Positions 36,540 to 45,019 of a stretch of DNA of 64,000 nt are shown here, piece by piece. The stretch is from Erysipelotrichaceae bacterium (GTDB taxonomy: Bacteria; Bacillota_I; Bacilli_A; ML615J-28; CAG-313). How positions within the stretch are numbered: position 1 is the stretch's first letter; each line of letters opens with the position of its first letter. The position numbers and the translations under genes were made by a program. The notes under the pieces are model-generated. The model saw only the letters and a list, made by a program, of their open reading frames with translations, made no database searches and had not been told where the DNA came from. The stretch spans positions 346,510 through 410,509 of the forward strand of contig SVBG01000001.1 in assembly GCA_015059015.1 (NCBI GenBank), given 5' to 3'.

Positions 36540-38477
36540 ATGAATGTAAATAAGATAATAAAAGAAAGATTAGATCTTTTAAATAAATCAAATAAAGATT
36601 TTAAATCAATATTTGAAATAATTCATAAAGATAAAGAAAATATTTTTTGTGAAAAAACAGATGGATTTAAAATTCATAAAACAACATATAAAGAGTGTTA
36701 TATAAATTCCTATAAAATGGGTGAATATTTAAAAAATATTTTAGATGATTCTTGTGAATATGTAGGTTTAATGATGAATAATTCATTAGAGTTTATTACA
36801 TCGCTATATGGTATATTAATGAATAATAAAAAACCAGTCTTATTAAATATAAGACTAGGGAATGTACTTAATAATGAAATTATCAAAAGACTTAATATAA
36901 AAGATATTGTATGTGATGATGATTATGATGTAATAGGAAATAAAATAAATGTTTCAGATTTTGATTATAGTAAAATTACTTCTTATGATGAAACAAAATT
37001 TATTTGGGCTAATGAGCTTGCGATATGTACTTCTGCAACTTCGTTAAATGTAAAGATTTGTATCTATGATGGATACGCAATCTCTTCTCAAATTACTAAT
37101 TCTGAATATATATGTAAAACTAATAAGATAATTAAAACTCATTATAATGGTTATTTAAAACAACTTGCTTTTTTACCATTTTATCATATCTTTGGTTTAA
37201 TGGCATCGTATTTTTGGTTTTCTTTTTTTGGTAGATGTTTTGTATTCTTAAAAGATTTAAGTAGTGATACGCTTCTTAGAACTATTAAAAAACATGAAGT
37301 GACACATATATTTGCAGTTCCGATGTTATGGCATACTGTTCATAAGACGATTATTAAAGAAATCGATAAACAAGATGAAAAAACAAAAAATAAGTTTTAT
37401 AAAGGATTAAAACTTTCTACTAAATTACAAAGTATTTGTCCTAAACTTGGACTAATGATTGTTAAAAAACTATTTAGTGAAGTTAGAACAAAAGTATTTG
37501 GTGATAGTGTTGCATTTATGATATCAGGTGGAAGTTATTTATCTTACGATGCATCTTATGTATTAAATGGAATAGGGTATCCATTATTTAATGGTTATGG
37601 AATGAGCGAAATAGGTATTACATCAGTAGAACTCTCTTATAATATCAATGAAAGAAATAAACGTTCAATAGGTATTCCATTTAATACTGTTGAATATAAG
37701 ATTAATGATAATAATCAATTACTTGTAAAAAGTAAGGGAGTTTGTAAAAAAATTATTACTAAAGACAGTATTGTTGAAATTAATAATGATGAATACTTTA
37801 ATACTTTTGATATTGTAAATTGTGATAAAAAACATAAATACTATATTCTTGGAAGATGTGATGATGTTGTACTGACTCCAAGTGGAGAAAAAGTAAATCC
37901 TGATGTAATTGAACAAATGATTTTTCTTCCTAGTGCAGAAAGATTTTGTTTAATGGGGTTAAATGTTGATAATATTAATTATTTAACACTAATTGTAGAA
38001 CTTAATAAAACACTTAGTGAGCTAAGACTTAATAATATATTTGATGAAGTAAATAAGATGTTAGAAGTTTTAGACAAAGAAAATTTTAAGATAGATAAAA
38101 TACTTTATACATTTGATCCTATTCAATCTGCTACTGCAGTTAAAGTATCAAGAAAAATACTAAAAAAATGGATTGATGAAGGAAATATAAAACTTCTTTC
38201 TTTTAATGAATTAAAGGTTGAAAAATTAGATAATATAGATGAGTTAACAAAAAAAGTTGTTGATGAAGTTAAAATAGTTTTTAATGAGGTATTAGATTCA
38301 AATATTGATATTGATATTAATGCTCACTTTATTTTAGATTTAGGTGCAACAAGTTTAGATTATTTAACATTACTTGTAAAATTAGAAGAAAAATATGATA
38401 TTAAATTTAATACTAATAATGAGCCTTGTTATAGTGTTTTACAATTTGCAAACTATATTATTAGTAATATAAAATAA
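36540..38477 (+). CDS. AMP-binding (acyl-activating) domain fused to acyl carrier domain
   Basis: This 645-residue fusion has an adenylation-fold region (about 30-545) that keeps LAFLPFYHIFGLMASY, NGYGMSEIGITS (A5) and ILGRCDDVVLTPSGEKVNP (A8). The ATP P-loop, normally T-S-G-T-T-G-x-P-K, is replaced by CTSATSLNVKICIYDG near residue 165. The C-terminal 85 residues are a carrier domain with LDLGATSLDYLTLL, whose Ser is the expected phosphopantetheine site. It probably loads, or only docks, an acyl group on its own carrier. The degenerate P-loop makes adenylation uncertain. It is the first gene of a tightly spaced seven-gene cluster. Confidence 0.8.
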   Translation: MNVNKIIKERLDLLNKSNKDFKSIFEIIHKDKENIFCEKTDGFKIHKTTYKECYINSYKMGEYLKNILDDSCEYVGLMMNNSLEFITSLYGILMNNKKPVLLNIRLGNVLNNEIIKRLNIKDIVCDDDYDVIGNKINVSDFDYSKITSYDETKFIWANELAICTSATSLNVKICIYDGYAISSQITNSEYICKTNKIIKTHYNGYLKQLAFLPFYHIFGLMASYFWFSFFGRCFVFLKDLSSDTLLRTIKKHEVTHIFAVPMLWHTVHKTIIKEIDKQDEKTKNKFYKGLKLSTKLQSICPKLGLMIVKKLFSEVRTKVFGDSVAFMISGGSYLSYDASYVLNGIGYPLFNGYGMSEIGITSVELSYNINERNKRSIGIPFNTVEYKINDNNQLLVKSKGVCKKIITKDSIVEINNDEYFNTFDIVNCDKKHKYYILGRCDDVVLTPSGEKVNPDVIEQMIFLPSAERFCLMGLNVDNINYLTLIVELNKTLSELRLNNIFDEVNKMLEVLDKENFKIDKILYTFDPIQSATAVKVSRKILKKWIDEGNIKLLSFNELKVEKLDNIDELTKKVVDEVKIVFNEVLDSNIDIDINAHFILDLGATSLDYLTLLVKLEEKYDIKFNTNNEPCYSVLQFANYIISNIK

Positions 38478-38486
38478 GGAGTTCAT

Positions 38487-40376
38487 ATGAAGAAAAAATA
38501 TGTAACATTAGATAAGAAGTGGAAGGAGATATTGTTTGCGGCATCGGGGTTTGGACCAAACTTATTAATGATTTTAATGGGTGCTTTTTTTACAGATGCA
38601 ATTAACCCTGTTGCGTTACCAAATGGTAGTTATCAAGCAATAAGTACAGCTTGTTTTATATTACCTGCCATATTCCCTACTTTATGGGCTGTTTCTAAAA
38701 TATTTGATGGAATTGTTGATATTCCACTTGCAGCACTTACAGATACCTTAAAAACTAAATGGGGTAAACGTCGTCCACCTATTGCGATATGTTTTATTCC
38801 AATGGTCGTTTCATATATGTTTTGTTGGATACCAATCTTTGGTGAAGGTGATACACATCAACTTGGAAATACAATTTGGATTGTATCTTGGGCGCTTGTG
38901 TTCTTTTCTACTTATACAATGAGTTTAATTGCATTTTATGGAAGCTTATCTAATGTTTGTTCAACTGATAATCAAAGATTAAGAGTTTCTAGTTTTAAAT
39001 CATTTTTTGATACAATTACATATTGTTTAGTATATGCTTTAGTACCATTACTGTTAGATATAATGGAAATTCATATTGATAAATTTGTAATTTTATTACT
39101 TCCAATAATGGCGACAATGTTAATACCTTTATTTATGATTAAAGAAGGTGACAAATTTGAAGCAAAAGCTATTAAAGAAGGTTATGATATAACACCACTA
39201 AAAGAAGAAGAAAAAGTTGGTATCGTTGAAAGTCTTAAATTAACATTTACTAATAGACCATTCTTAAGATGGTGTGCAGTTAACTGCTGTTCATTCTTTG
39301 GACTTCAAATGTTCTTAGTTGCAATGAATGCAATGATAACAGGTGGTATGGGAATGAATGGTGTTGAGATGGCTATTCTTAATACTTGCGCATTTGCACC
39401 TGTCCCGTTAATGCTATATTTATTTAATAAACTTAAAGCAAGAAAAGGATTAAGATTTGCATATCAAACATGTTTATTATCGTTTGCTTTTTGTATTTTA
39501 ACATTTGTTATTAATAATAGAATTATTATGGGTGATAATAACAAAACACTACAATTAATAATTGGTGCTATTGGTGGTGTAGTTGGTTCTTGGGCGATTG
39601 GATCGTTCTTTATGATGCCTTATTTAATTCCTGCACAAATTTCTTCAGTTGAAGAAAAACTTTCTGGTAAAAACCATTCTGCAATGTATTTTGCAGCACA
39701 AGCGTTTACAACTAGTATTGTAAGTGCAGTTGCAAGTGGTATTGTATATGAAAATATTAAGATGTATTTTATTAATAAGAAATTAGAAATTGTTTATGCA
39801 AATAATGCTATAGAAGCAGCATTAAAAATGAGTACAACTGAATCCAATGTTTATAATCTTGGAACACTTTTAGTTCCTGTAATTGTTTCAGTATTTTGTT
39901 TTGTAGGATTTTTGCTTGCATTTAAAATGCCAAAGCATTACTCAGCAGAAGAAGTTTCTAAAGAAATAGGCTTAGAAAAAGAATATAATGAGAATAAAGA
40001 TTTATTTAAACAAGAAAAATTAACGCTATATGAAGAAGAAAGTATTTTAGTAAACGTTGCATTATGGGGACTTAGTGGATCGATATTTGGTTTTATTTGG
40101 CAATATTTAGTTATTAGTAGTGTTGATAAGTTTAATAAAGTAAAAAATAAAAATCTTCATTTTATAATTAGTTTAGTTATTCCTTTATATTATGGAATAA
40201 CTGCTCATAAATTAAATAAAAAAATAGTAGATAAACAAAGAAGTTTAGGATATAATGTTAAAGATTTAAGTGTACTTCATTTAATACTTGGATTATGCTG
40301 TTTAAATGTAATTTCTTTAATTATTATGCAAAAACAACTAAATAATCTACTTAAGGATTTAGAATGTCAAAATTAG
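38487..40376 (+). CDS. MFS transporter, GPH (MFS_2) type, with C-terminal extension
   Basis: This is a 629-residue membrane protein with about 12 spans in the first 490 residues. The GPH-type signature is SKIFDGIVDIPLAALTDTLK followed by KWGKRRPP, the conserved loop 2-3 motif. An extra 130 residues add about three more hydrophobic segments (WGLSGSIFGFIWQYLVI, HFIISLVIPLYYGITAH, LHLILGLCCLNVISLII). GPH carriers usually move sugars with cations, but MFS_2 also includes lysophospholipid carriers. In this acyltransferase cluster, lipid or glycolipid transport is a plausible inference. Confidence 0.85.
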   Translation: MKKKYVTLDKKWKEILFAASGFGPNLLMILMGAFFTDAINPVALPNGSYQAISTACFILPAIFPTLWAVSKIFDGIVDIPLAALTDTLKTKWGKRRPPIAICFIPMVVSYMFCWIPIFGEGDTHQLGNTIWIVSWALVFFSTYTMSLIAFYGSLSNVCSTDNQRLRVSSFKSFFDTITYCLVYALVPLLLDIMEIHIDKFVILLLPIMATMLIPLFMIKEGDKFEAKAIKEGYDITPLKEEEKVGIVESLKLTFTNRPFLRWCAVNCCSFFGLQMFLVAMNAMITGGMGMNGVEMAILNTCAFAPVPLMLYLFNKLKARKGLRFAYQTCLLSFAFCILTFVINNRIIMGDNNKTLQLIIGAIGGVVGSWAIGSFFMMPYLIPAQISSVEEKLSGKNHSAMYFAAQAFTTSIVSAVASGIVYENIKMYFINKKLEIVYANNAIEAALKMSTTESNVYNLGTLLVPVIVSVFCFVGFLLAFKMPKHYSAEEVSKEIGLEKEYNENKDLFKQEKLTLYEEESILVNVALWGLSGSIFGFIWQYLVISSVDKFNKVKNKNLHFIISLVIPLYYGITAHKLNKKIVDKQRSLGYNVKDLSVLHLILGLCCLNVISLIIMQKQLNNLLKDLECQN

Positions 40377-41002
40377 TATTATGGTTTGTTAAAATTACAG
40401 GATATATTCCACAATTATTTTATTTTAGAAAAAAAGTTTATTATGTGAATAAAGAAGAATCAAATAGACGTATTAAAGGTTCTGCAATAATTGTATCTAA
40501 TCATAAAAGATTATTTGATTTTGTTTTATACATGTATTTATTCTTAAATAGAGATATATATACTGTGATTGGTGAAGTAATGTTTAATAAAGGAAAACTG
40601 TTTAGTTGGTTTTTAAAAAAAATTGGTGGAATTAAAGTAGAAAGAGATGTTTTTGATTTTGGTTTTTTAAGTAAGTGTGTTAATCTTTTAAATAAAGGTA
40701 AAGTAGTTGAAATATTTCCAGAAGGAAGACTTCCTTTAAAAGAAGAAACAACTCTACTTGAATTTAAACCTAGTTTTGTATATCTCGCGCTTGAATCTGG
40801 AGCACCAATTATTCCAATATATACTAACGGAAGTTATGCTAAAAAGGCACGAACTAAAGTAATAATTGGAGAAAAAATTTATGCACAAGATTTATATGAT
40901 AGTAATAAATCAGATAAAGAAAATATTGATTACATTTGTAATTATGTTAAATCATATATTAATAATTTGGGGATGATGATTGATGAAGAAGAAAAAAATT
41001 AA
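40364..41002 (+). CDS. 1-acyl-glycerol-phosphate acyltransferase-like (PlsC fold), copy 1
   Basis: This 212-residue membrane-associated acyltransferase has the catalytic NHxxxxD motif as NHKRLFD near residue 47, the glycerol-phosphate binding block EIFPEGRLPLKEE near 120, and a downstream segment APIIPIYTNGSY. The start lies 13 bases inside the preceding MFS gene, and the end overlaps the next acyltransferase by 20 bases. It would move an acyl chain from an acyl carrier to a lipid or sugar hydroxyl. The acceptor is not identifiable. Confidence 0.88.
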   Translation: MSKLVLWFVKITGYIPQLFYFRKKVYYVNKEESNRRIKGSAIIVSNHKRLFDFVLYMYLFLNRDIYTVIGEVMFNKGKLFSWFLKKIGGIKVERDVFDFGFLSKCVNLLNKGKVVEIFPEGRLPLKEETTLLEFKPSFVYLALESGAPIIPIYTNGSYAKKARTKVIIGEKIYAQDLYDSNKSDKENIDYICNYVKSYINNLGMMIDEEEKN

Positions 41003-41642
41003 TATATTTAAAAAAATATTTGATCTTAGATATTGGGCATATGATTTTATTAAAATAACTGGTGCAATACCAACACTCCTTATTTTAAGATTAAAGTACC
41101 ATTATTTAAATGGTAAAAAACAAAAAGGATTATTTAAGGGGCCATTTATTTTAGTAAGTAATCATGCTACATATATAGATCCTGTTATTTTAATGACAGC
41201 ACTATGGAATAGAAGAATAAGTTTTATTGCAACAGAAGAGTTATTTTCGTCTAAAAGAAAGAATTTCTTTTTTAGTGTAATTAGATGTATTAAAATAAAT
41301 AAACAAAATGTTGCTATGCAAACATTTAAAGATGTTAAAAATGCTATCGATTATGGTCATTTAGTTTGTGTCTTTCCAGAAGGTCACGTTCAAACAACAG
41401 AATCTCATGACCATTATAAATCAGGTGCTGTAATGTTCGCAACACTTTGTAAAATTCCAATTGTCCAAGTTTATATTCATAAAAATAAACACTGGTGGCA
41501 AAGACAACATGTTGTATTTAGTGACAAAATTGATGTTTTTAGTTTGATGGATTCTAGTATTCCAACTGTTGATGAAATTGATAAAGTTACTAAAAAACTA
41601 GAAGAACAAGAACTTGAAATGAAAAAGATAATTTCTAACTAG
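40983..41642 (+). CDS. 1-acyl-glycerol-phosphate acyltransferase-like (PlsC fold), copy 2
   Basis: This 219-residue acyltransferase is related to the preceding one but clearly diverged. It carries NHATYID near residue 57 and CVFPEGHVQTTESHDHYKSG near 130. I take ATG 40983, which fits GGGG 10 bases upstream; an in-frame TTG at 40980 is the other option. A paired PlsC arrangement suggests two successive acylations of one acceptor. Confidence 0.88.
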   Translation: MKKKKINIFKKIFDLRYWAYDFIKITGAIPTLLILRLKYHYLNGKKQKGLFKGPFILVSNHATYIDPVILMTALWNRRISFIATEELFSSKRKNFFFSVIRCIKINKQNVAMQTFKDVKNAIDYGHLVCVFPEGHVQTTESHDHYKSGAVMFATLCKIPIVQVYIHKNKHWWQRQHVVFSDKIDVFSLMDSSIPTVDEIDKVTKKLEEQELEMKKIISN

Positions 41643-41657
41643 AAAGAGAGTAAAAAT

Positions 41658-43181
41658 ATGTTAATAACAAAAAATTATTTTGAAAAATATACTGATAGTG
41701 AAACTTTTAGTAAGTTAACTATTGATAAAACTGTTCCATTGTTTTTAGATAAAATAAATGAAAAATTTAGAGATAAAGTTGCGGTTGGAAGTGCAGTAAA
41801 GAATGTTACATATAATGAACTAATTAAAGATGTTAAAAAGACTTGTAGCATTCTTTCAAATGAACAAATTCCTTTAAAATCTAATGTTGGTGTTATTTGT
41901 AATAATAATTATGATTTTGTAAAAACATCACTTGGGGTAATGGCTTATGGCGCTGTTGCAACTTTACTTCCTGTTCAACTTGATGAAAAAACAATCTTTG
42001 GCTGCTGTATGAAATATCAGTTAACTTGCTTGTTTTATGAAGGTGCTATTGCTGAAAAAATTGAATTTGCTAAAAAAATGGCTCCAAATGTAAAGTTTAT
42101 TGAAATTGCTGAATATAATGTTGAAGAAGCAAGTTTTAATTATGATATTGTAGATACTGATCCTGCATGTATTGTGTTAACTGGTGGTACAACAGGTAAG
42201 AGCAAAGGTGCTATTTTATCACATAAAGCAATTATGACAGGAACACTTAATGGTACATATGGAATTAAAGAAGTATTTGGTGATGTTTATTATTCTATTA
42301 TGCCACTTACACATGTATTTGGTTTAATTAGAAATTTACTTACTTCACTTTATACAGGTAGTACAATTTATTTCTGTTTAGATAAAAGAACAATGTTTAA
42401 AGAAATTAAAGAAGTTAAGCCAACAATTTTAATTGTTGTTCCTGCTCTTGCAGAAATATTCTTAAATCTGACAAAACAATTTGGACTAGGATTCTTAGGT
42501 GGAAATCTTAGAACGATTATTTGTGGTGGTGCAAGTGTTCCTCCATATTTAGTAGAAGAATTTCCTAAGTTTGGAGTTACTCTTCTTCCAGGATACGGTT
42601 TAACTGAAACTGCAAATTTAGTTAGTGGAAATCCAGAAGGATTAAATAAACCTACATCTGTTGGATACTTATATCCTAATCAAGAAATTAAAATTGTTGA
42701 TGGAGAACTTTGGTTAAAAGGTGATAATTTACTTGATTCATATTATAATGAACCTGAAGAAAATAAGACAGCATTTGTTGATGGTTGGTTTAAAACAGGT
42801 GATTTAGTAAGAATAGATGATGAAGGATTCTTATATATTACAGGACGCATCAAAGATATTATTGTATTATCAAATGGTGAGAATGTATCTCCTGCATATA
42901 TTGAAGATAAAATTAATAGTTTAGATGTTATTCAAGATAGTTTAGTTACACTTGAAATTAATGAATTTGGTGCTGAAATTCTTCAAGCAGAAGTAATTCT
43001 TCGTGCCGCTGTACTTGGTCCACTTGGTATTACTGATGTACAAAGCTATGTAGAAGGTTTAATTAATGAAGTTAATAAAACATTATTTGATTATGAACAA
43101 ATATCTAAAGTGGTGATTAGAACTGAAGACTTCAAAAGAAGTCCAAGTATGAAAATTATTAGACCTAGAAAGGATATGTAA
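41658..43181 (+). CDS. AMP-dependent acyl-CoA/acyl-ACP synthetase
   Basis: This 507-residue adenylate-forming enzyme has intact motifs: P-loop VLTGGTTGKSKGAILSHK near residue 172, PLTHVFGLIRNLLTS, A5 LPGYGLTETANLVSGNP near 312, A7 GWFKTGDLVRIDDEGFLYI near 373 and A8 GRIKDIIVLSNGENVSP. The catalytic Lys region lies near the end (SPSMKIIRPRKDM). It would activate a fatty or other carboxylic acid and load it onto the ACP encoded one base downstream, as acyl-ACP synthetases do; a CoA product is the alternative. Confidence 0.9.
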   Translation: MLITKNYFEKYTDSETFSKLTIDKTVPLFLDKINEKFRDKVAVGSAVKNVTYNELIKDVKKTCSILSNEQIPLKSNVGVICNNNYDFVKTSLGVMAYGAVATLLPVQLDEKTIFGCCMKYQLTCLFYEGAIAEKIEFAKKMAPNVKFIEIAEYNVEEASFNYDIVDTDPACIVLTGGTTGKSKGAILSHKAIMTGTLNGTYGIKEVFGDVYYSIMPLTHVFGLIRNLLTSLYTGSTIYFCLDKRTMFKEIKEVKPTILIVVPALAEIFLNLTKQFGLGFLGGNLRTIICGGASVPPYLVEEFPKFGVTLLPGYGLTETANLVSGNPEGLNKPTSVGYLYPNQEIKIVDGELWLKGDNLLDSYYNEPEENKTAFVDGWFKTGDLVRIDDEGFLYITGRIKDIIVLSNGENVSPAYIEDKINSLDVIQDSLVTLEINEFGAEILQAEVILRAAVLGPLGITDVQSYVEGLINEVNKTLFDYEQISKVVIRTEDFKRSPSMKIIRPRKDM

Positions 43182-43182
43182 A

Positions 43183-43428
43183 ATGAGTGAATTAGAAATA
43201 TTAGAAGGTTTAAAAAAGATTTTTACTCTTGTAATAAATAGAAATGCAGAAGTTGATAATATGAAAATGGATGCTAAAATCGTTAGTGATTTAGGTGTAT
43301 CTAGTGTAGGTCTAATATATTTAATGGTTGCTATAGAAGAACAGTTTGGTATTGATATGAGTGATGCAACATTTAATTCTTTTGAAACTGTTGGTGATGT
43401 TGTAACATATATTAAAAATAAAAAATAA
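43183..43428 (+). CDS. acyl carrier protein
   Basis: This 81-residue carrier protein has a phosphopantetheine site in VSDLGVSSVGLIYLMV, with Ser near 38-39. Around it are acidic helices (AIEEQFGIDMSD) and the typical end FETVGDVVTYIKNKK. It is not the primary fatty-acid AcpP by context but a dedicated carrier of this cluster. Its stop overlaps the start of the LRAT-like gene (TAATG), so carrier and LRAT protein are made together. Confidence 0.93.
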   Translation: MSELEILEGLKKIFTLVINRNAEVDNMKMDAKIVSDLGVSSVGLIYLMVAIEEQFGIDMSDATFNSFETVGDVVTYIKNKK

Positions 43429-43838
43429 TGGAAACATGGAAAATGGTTGATCCTATTCCTGGGGATCATATTAGAGTAAAGGTAAATGGATATTATCATC
43501 ATGGTATATATATAGGTTGTGAAGAAGTAGTACAATTCGGATTACCTTTTGATATGTATCAAGATCATAGTTTAATAAAAGTAATTAAATCTCCAATTAC
43601 TGATTTTTTAAAAGGTGGTTTCTTAGAAGTTAGACAATATACTAAAAAAGAATTAAAAAGTAAACATAAAAATGAGTTAATTATTGAAATTGCCTTAAGC
43701 AAATTAGGTGAAGGAGATTATAATTTGTTATATAATAATTGTGAACACTTTGCTAACTTATGTGTTTTTGGAAAAAAAGAAAGTAAGCAAGTAGATGATA
43801 TTCATGATAAAATTAAAAAGTTATTAAATAAAAAATAA
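43428..43838 (+). CDS. LRAT-like (NlpC/P60 fold) acyltransferase or thiol hydrolase
   Basis: This 136-residue protein has the lecithin:retinol acyltransferase signature: His in YYHHGIYIGCEEVVQFG near residue 25, and the catalytic Cys in LYNNCEHFANLCVFG near 106. LRAT-family enzymes form an acyl-Cys intermediate and transfer or hydrolyse acyl chains of phospholipids. It starts within the ACP stop codon and has no ribosome site of its own. Acting on acyl-ACP or on the cluster's lipid product is inference. No signal peptide is present. Confidence 0.85.
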   Translation: METWKMVDPIPGDHIRVKVNGYYHHGIYIGCEEVVQFGLPFDMYQDHSLIKVIKSPITDFLKGGFLEVRQYTKKELKSKHKNELIIEIALSKLGEGDYNLLYNNCEHFANLCVFGKKESKQVDDIHDKIKKLLNKK

Positions 43839-43862
43839 TATATAATAAGGAGGTATTATATT

Positions 43863-44354
43863 ATGGCTAAATGTAAAGGTTGTGGAACAGAATTACTTGA
43901 TGGTACAGTTTTTTGCCCATATTGTGGTGCTCAAGTAGAAAAAGATGAATCTAAAAATGTTGAATTTGTAGATGTAGTTGAAACATCTAACAATCAATAT
44001 GAATATACTGATGCGGATGCCCCTAAACAAGAGAGCAAGGCTTTTGGTGTATTTGCAACTATAGGGATGATTTTAGGATTTGTAACATTATTCTTTGTAA
44101 TGATTACATTATTATGTGGTAGTGCTCCTGAAGATGCTTGGTCTGTTGCTTGTGTAGGATTCGAATTTGCTATTCCAGGTTTTGTATTTTCTATTATTGG
44201 TAAGAAAAGTAAAAATCATCGTGGTAAAGCAACATTTGGATTTGTTGCAAATTTAGTTGGAATGATTTTATTATTTATTCTTGCAGTAGTATTCTTAGTA
44301 ATAGCTATGTTATCAGATAGTGGTTATACTCCATCAATTGGTGGTTATTATTAA
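43863..44354 (+). CDS. zinc-ribbon membrane protein
   Basis: This 163-residue protein opens with a zinc ribbon, CKGCGTELLDGTVFCPYCGA (four Cys, residues 4-23). A hydrophilic linker follows, then about three hydrophobic segments in a DUF4190-like layout (GMILGFVTLFFVMITLLC, VACVGFEFAIPGFVFSIIG, FGFVANLVGMILLFILAVVF). It has AAGGAGG upstream and follows the LRAT gene by 25 bases. The function is unknown. A terminator ends the unit. Confidence 0.8.
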   Translation: MAKCKGCGTELLDGTVFCPYCGAQVEKDESKNVEFVDVVETSNNQYEYTDADAPKQESKAFGVFATIGMILGFVTLFFVMITLLCGSAPEDAWSVACVGFEFAIPGFVFSIIGKKSKNHRGKATFGFVANLVGMILLFILAVVFLVIAMLSDSGYTPSIGGYY

Positions 44355-44362
44355 AAAATTTA

Positions 44363-44393
44363 CTCTTTAGAATTTATCTAAAGAGTTTTTTTC
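44363..44393 (+). terminator. intrinsic terminator after the lipid-type cluster
   Basis: ACTCTTTAGA, loop ATTTA, TCTAAAGAGT, then seven T. Confidence 0.93.
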
Positions 44394-44488
44394 TTTGGTT
44401 GCAATTTTAAAGAAAAAAAATAAAAAATGTTGTATAATACTTAATACGTAAAGAATAATTATAAATGTATTGTTTTAGGAGAATTCTA

Positions 44489-45004
44489 ATGAGCAAGTAT
44501 AAACGAATTTTAATAATAGGTTCTGCTGGTAGCGGTAAAACCTATTTATCACATATATTATCAAAAAAACTAGATATTGAAGTTACTCATTTAGATAAAA
44601 TATATTGGCTTCCTAATTGGGAAAAGCAACCTGTTACTTTTTGTGAAGATTTAACGAGAGAACTTGTTATTCCTGACGAATGGATATTTGATGGTAATTA
44701 TATTCAAACTTTAGATATTAGACTTGAAAAAGCTGATTTAGTAATTTTCTTAAAGGTTAATCGTTTTAAATGTATAGCTAGTTTATTTAAAAGAAAAAGA
44801 CTAACAAAGAAACATTTAATAGATCGTGATGACTTAGCAGATGGATGTGTTGATAAACTTGATTGTAGTTTCTTAAAATGGGCATTTACGTTTAATAATG
44901 ATTATGCTCCTAAACTTTTAGAAGTAATAAACAAATATCCTGATGTTGATTTAAAAGTGTTTAATACACGTGAGGATGCATTAGAATTTATTGAAAATTT
45001 ATAG
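44489..45004 (+). CDS. FlaR-like P-loop nucleotide kinase (topology modulation protein family)
   Basis: This 171-residue P-loop protein has Walker A IIGSAGSGKTYLSHIL near residue 9, the family segment VTHLDKIYWLPNWEKQP, and WIFDGNYIQTLDIRLEKADL followed by IFLKVNRFKC. It resembles the adenylate-kinase-like proteins often called DNA topology modulation protein FlaR, whose true substrate is unknown. ATG 44489 follows AGGAGA by 6 bases, and an upstream in-frame ATG at 44465 lacks a ribosome site. It is followed 15 bases later by the phosphodiesterase gene. Confidence 0.82.
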   Translation: MSKYKRILIIGSAGSGKTYLSHILSKKLDIEVTHLDKIYWLPNWEKQPVTFCEDLTRELVIPDEWIFDGNYIQTLDIRLEKADLVIFLKVNRFKCIASLFKRKRLTKKHLIDRDDLADGCVDKLDCSFLKWAFTFNNDYAPKLLEVINKYPDVDLKVFNTREDALEFIENL

Positions 45005-45019
45005 AAAAGAGATTTTATT

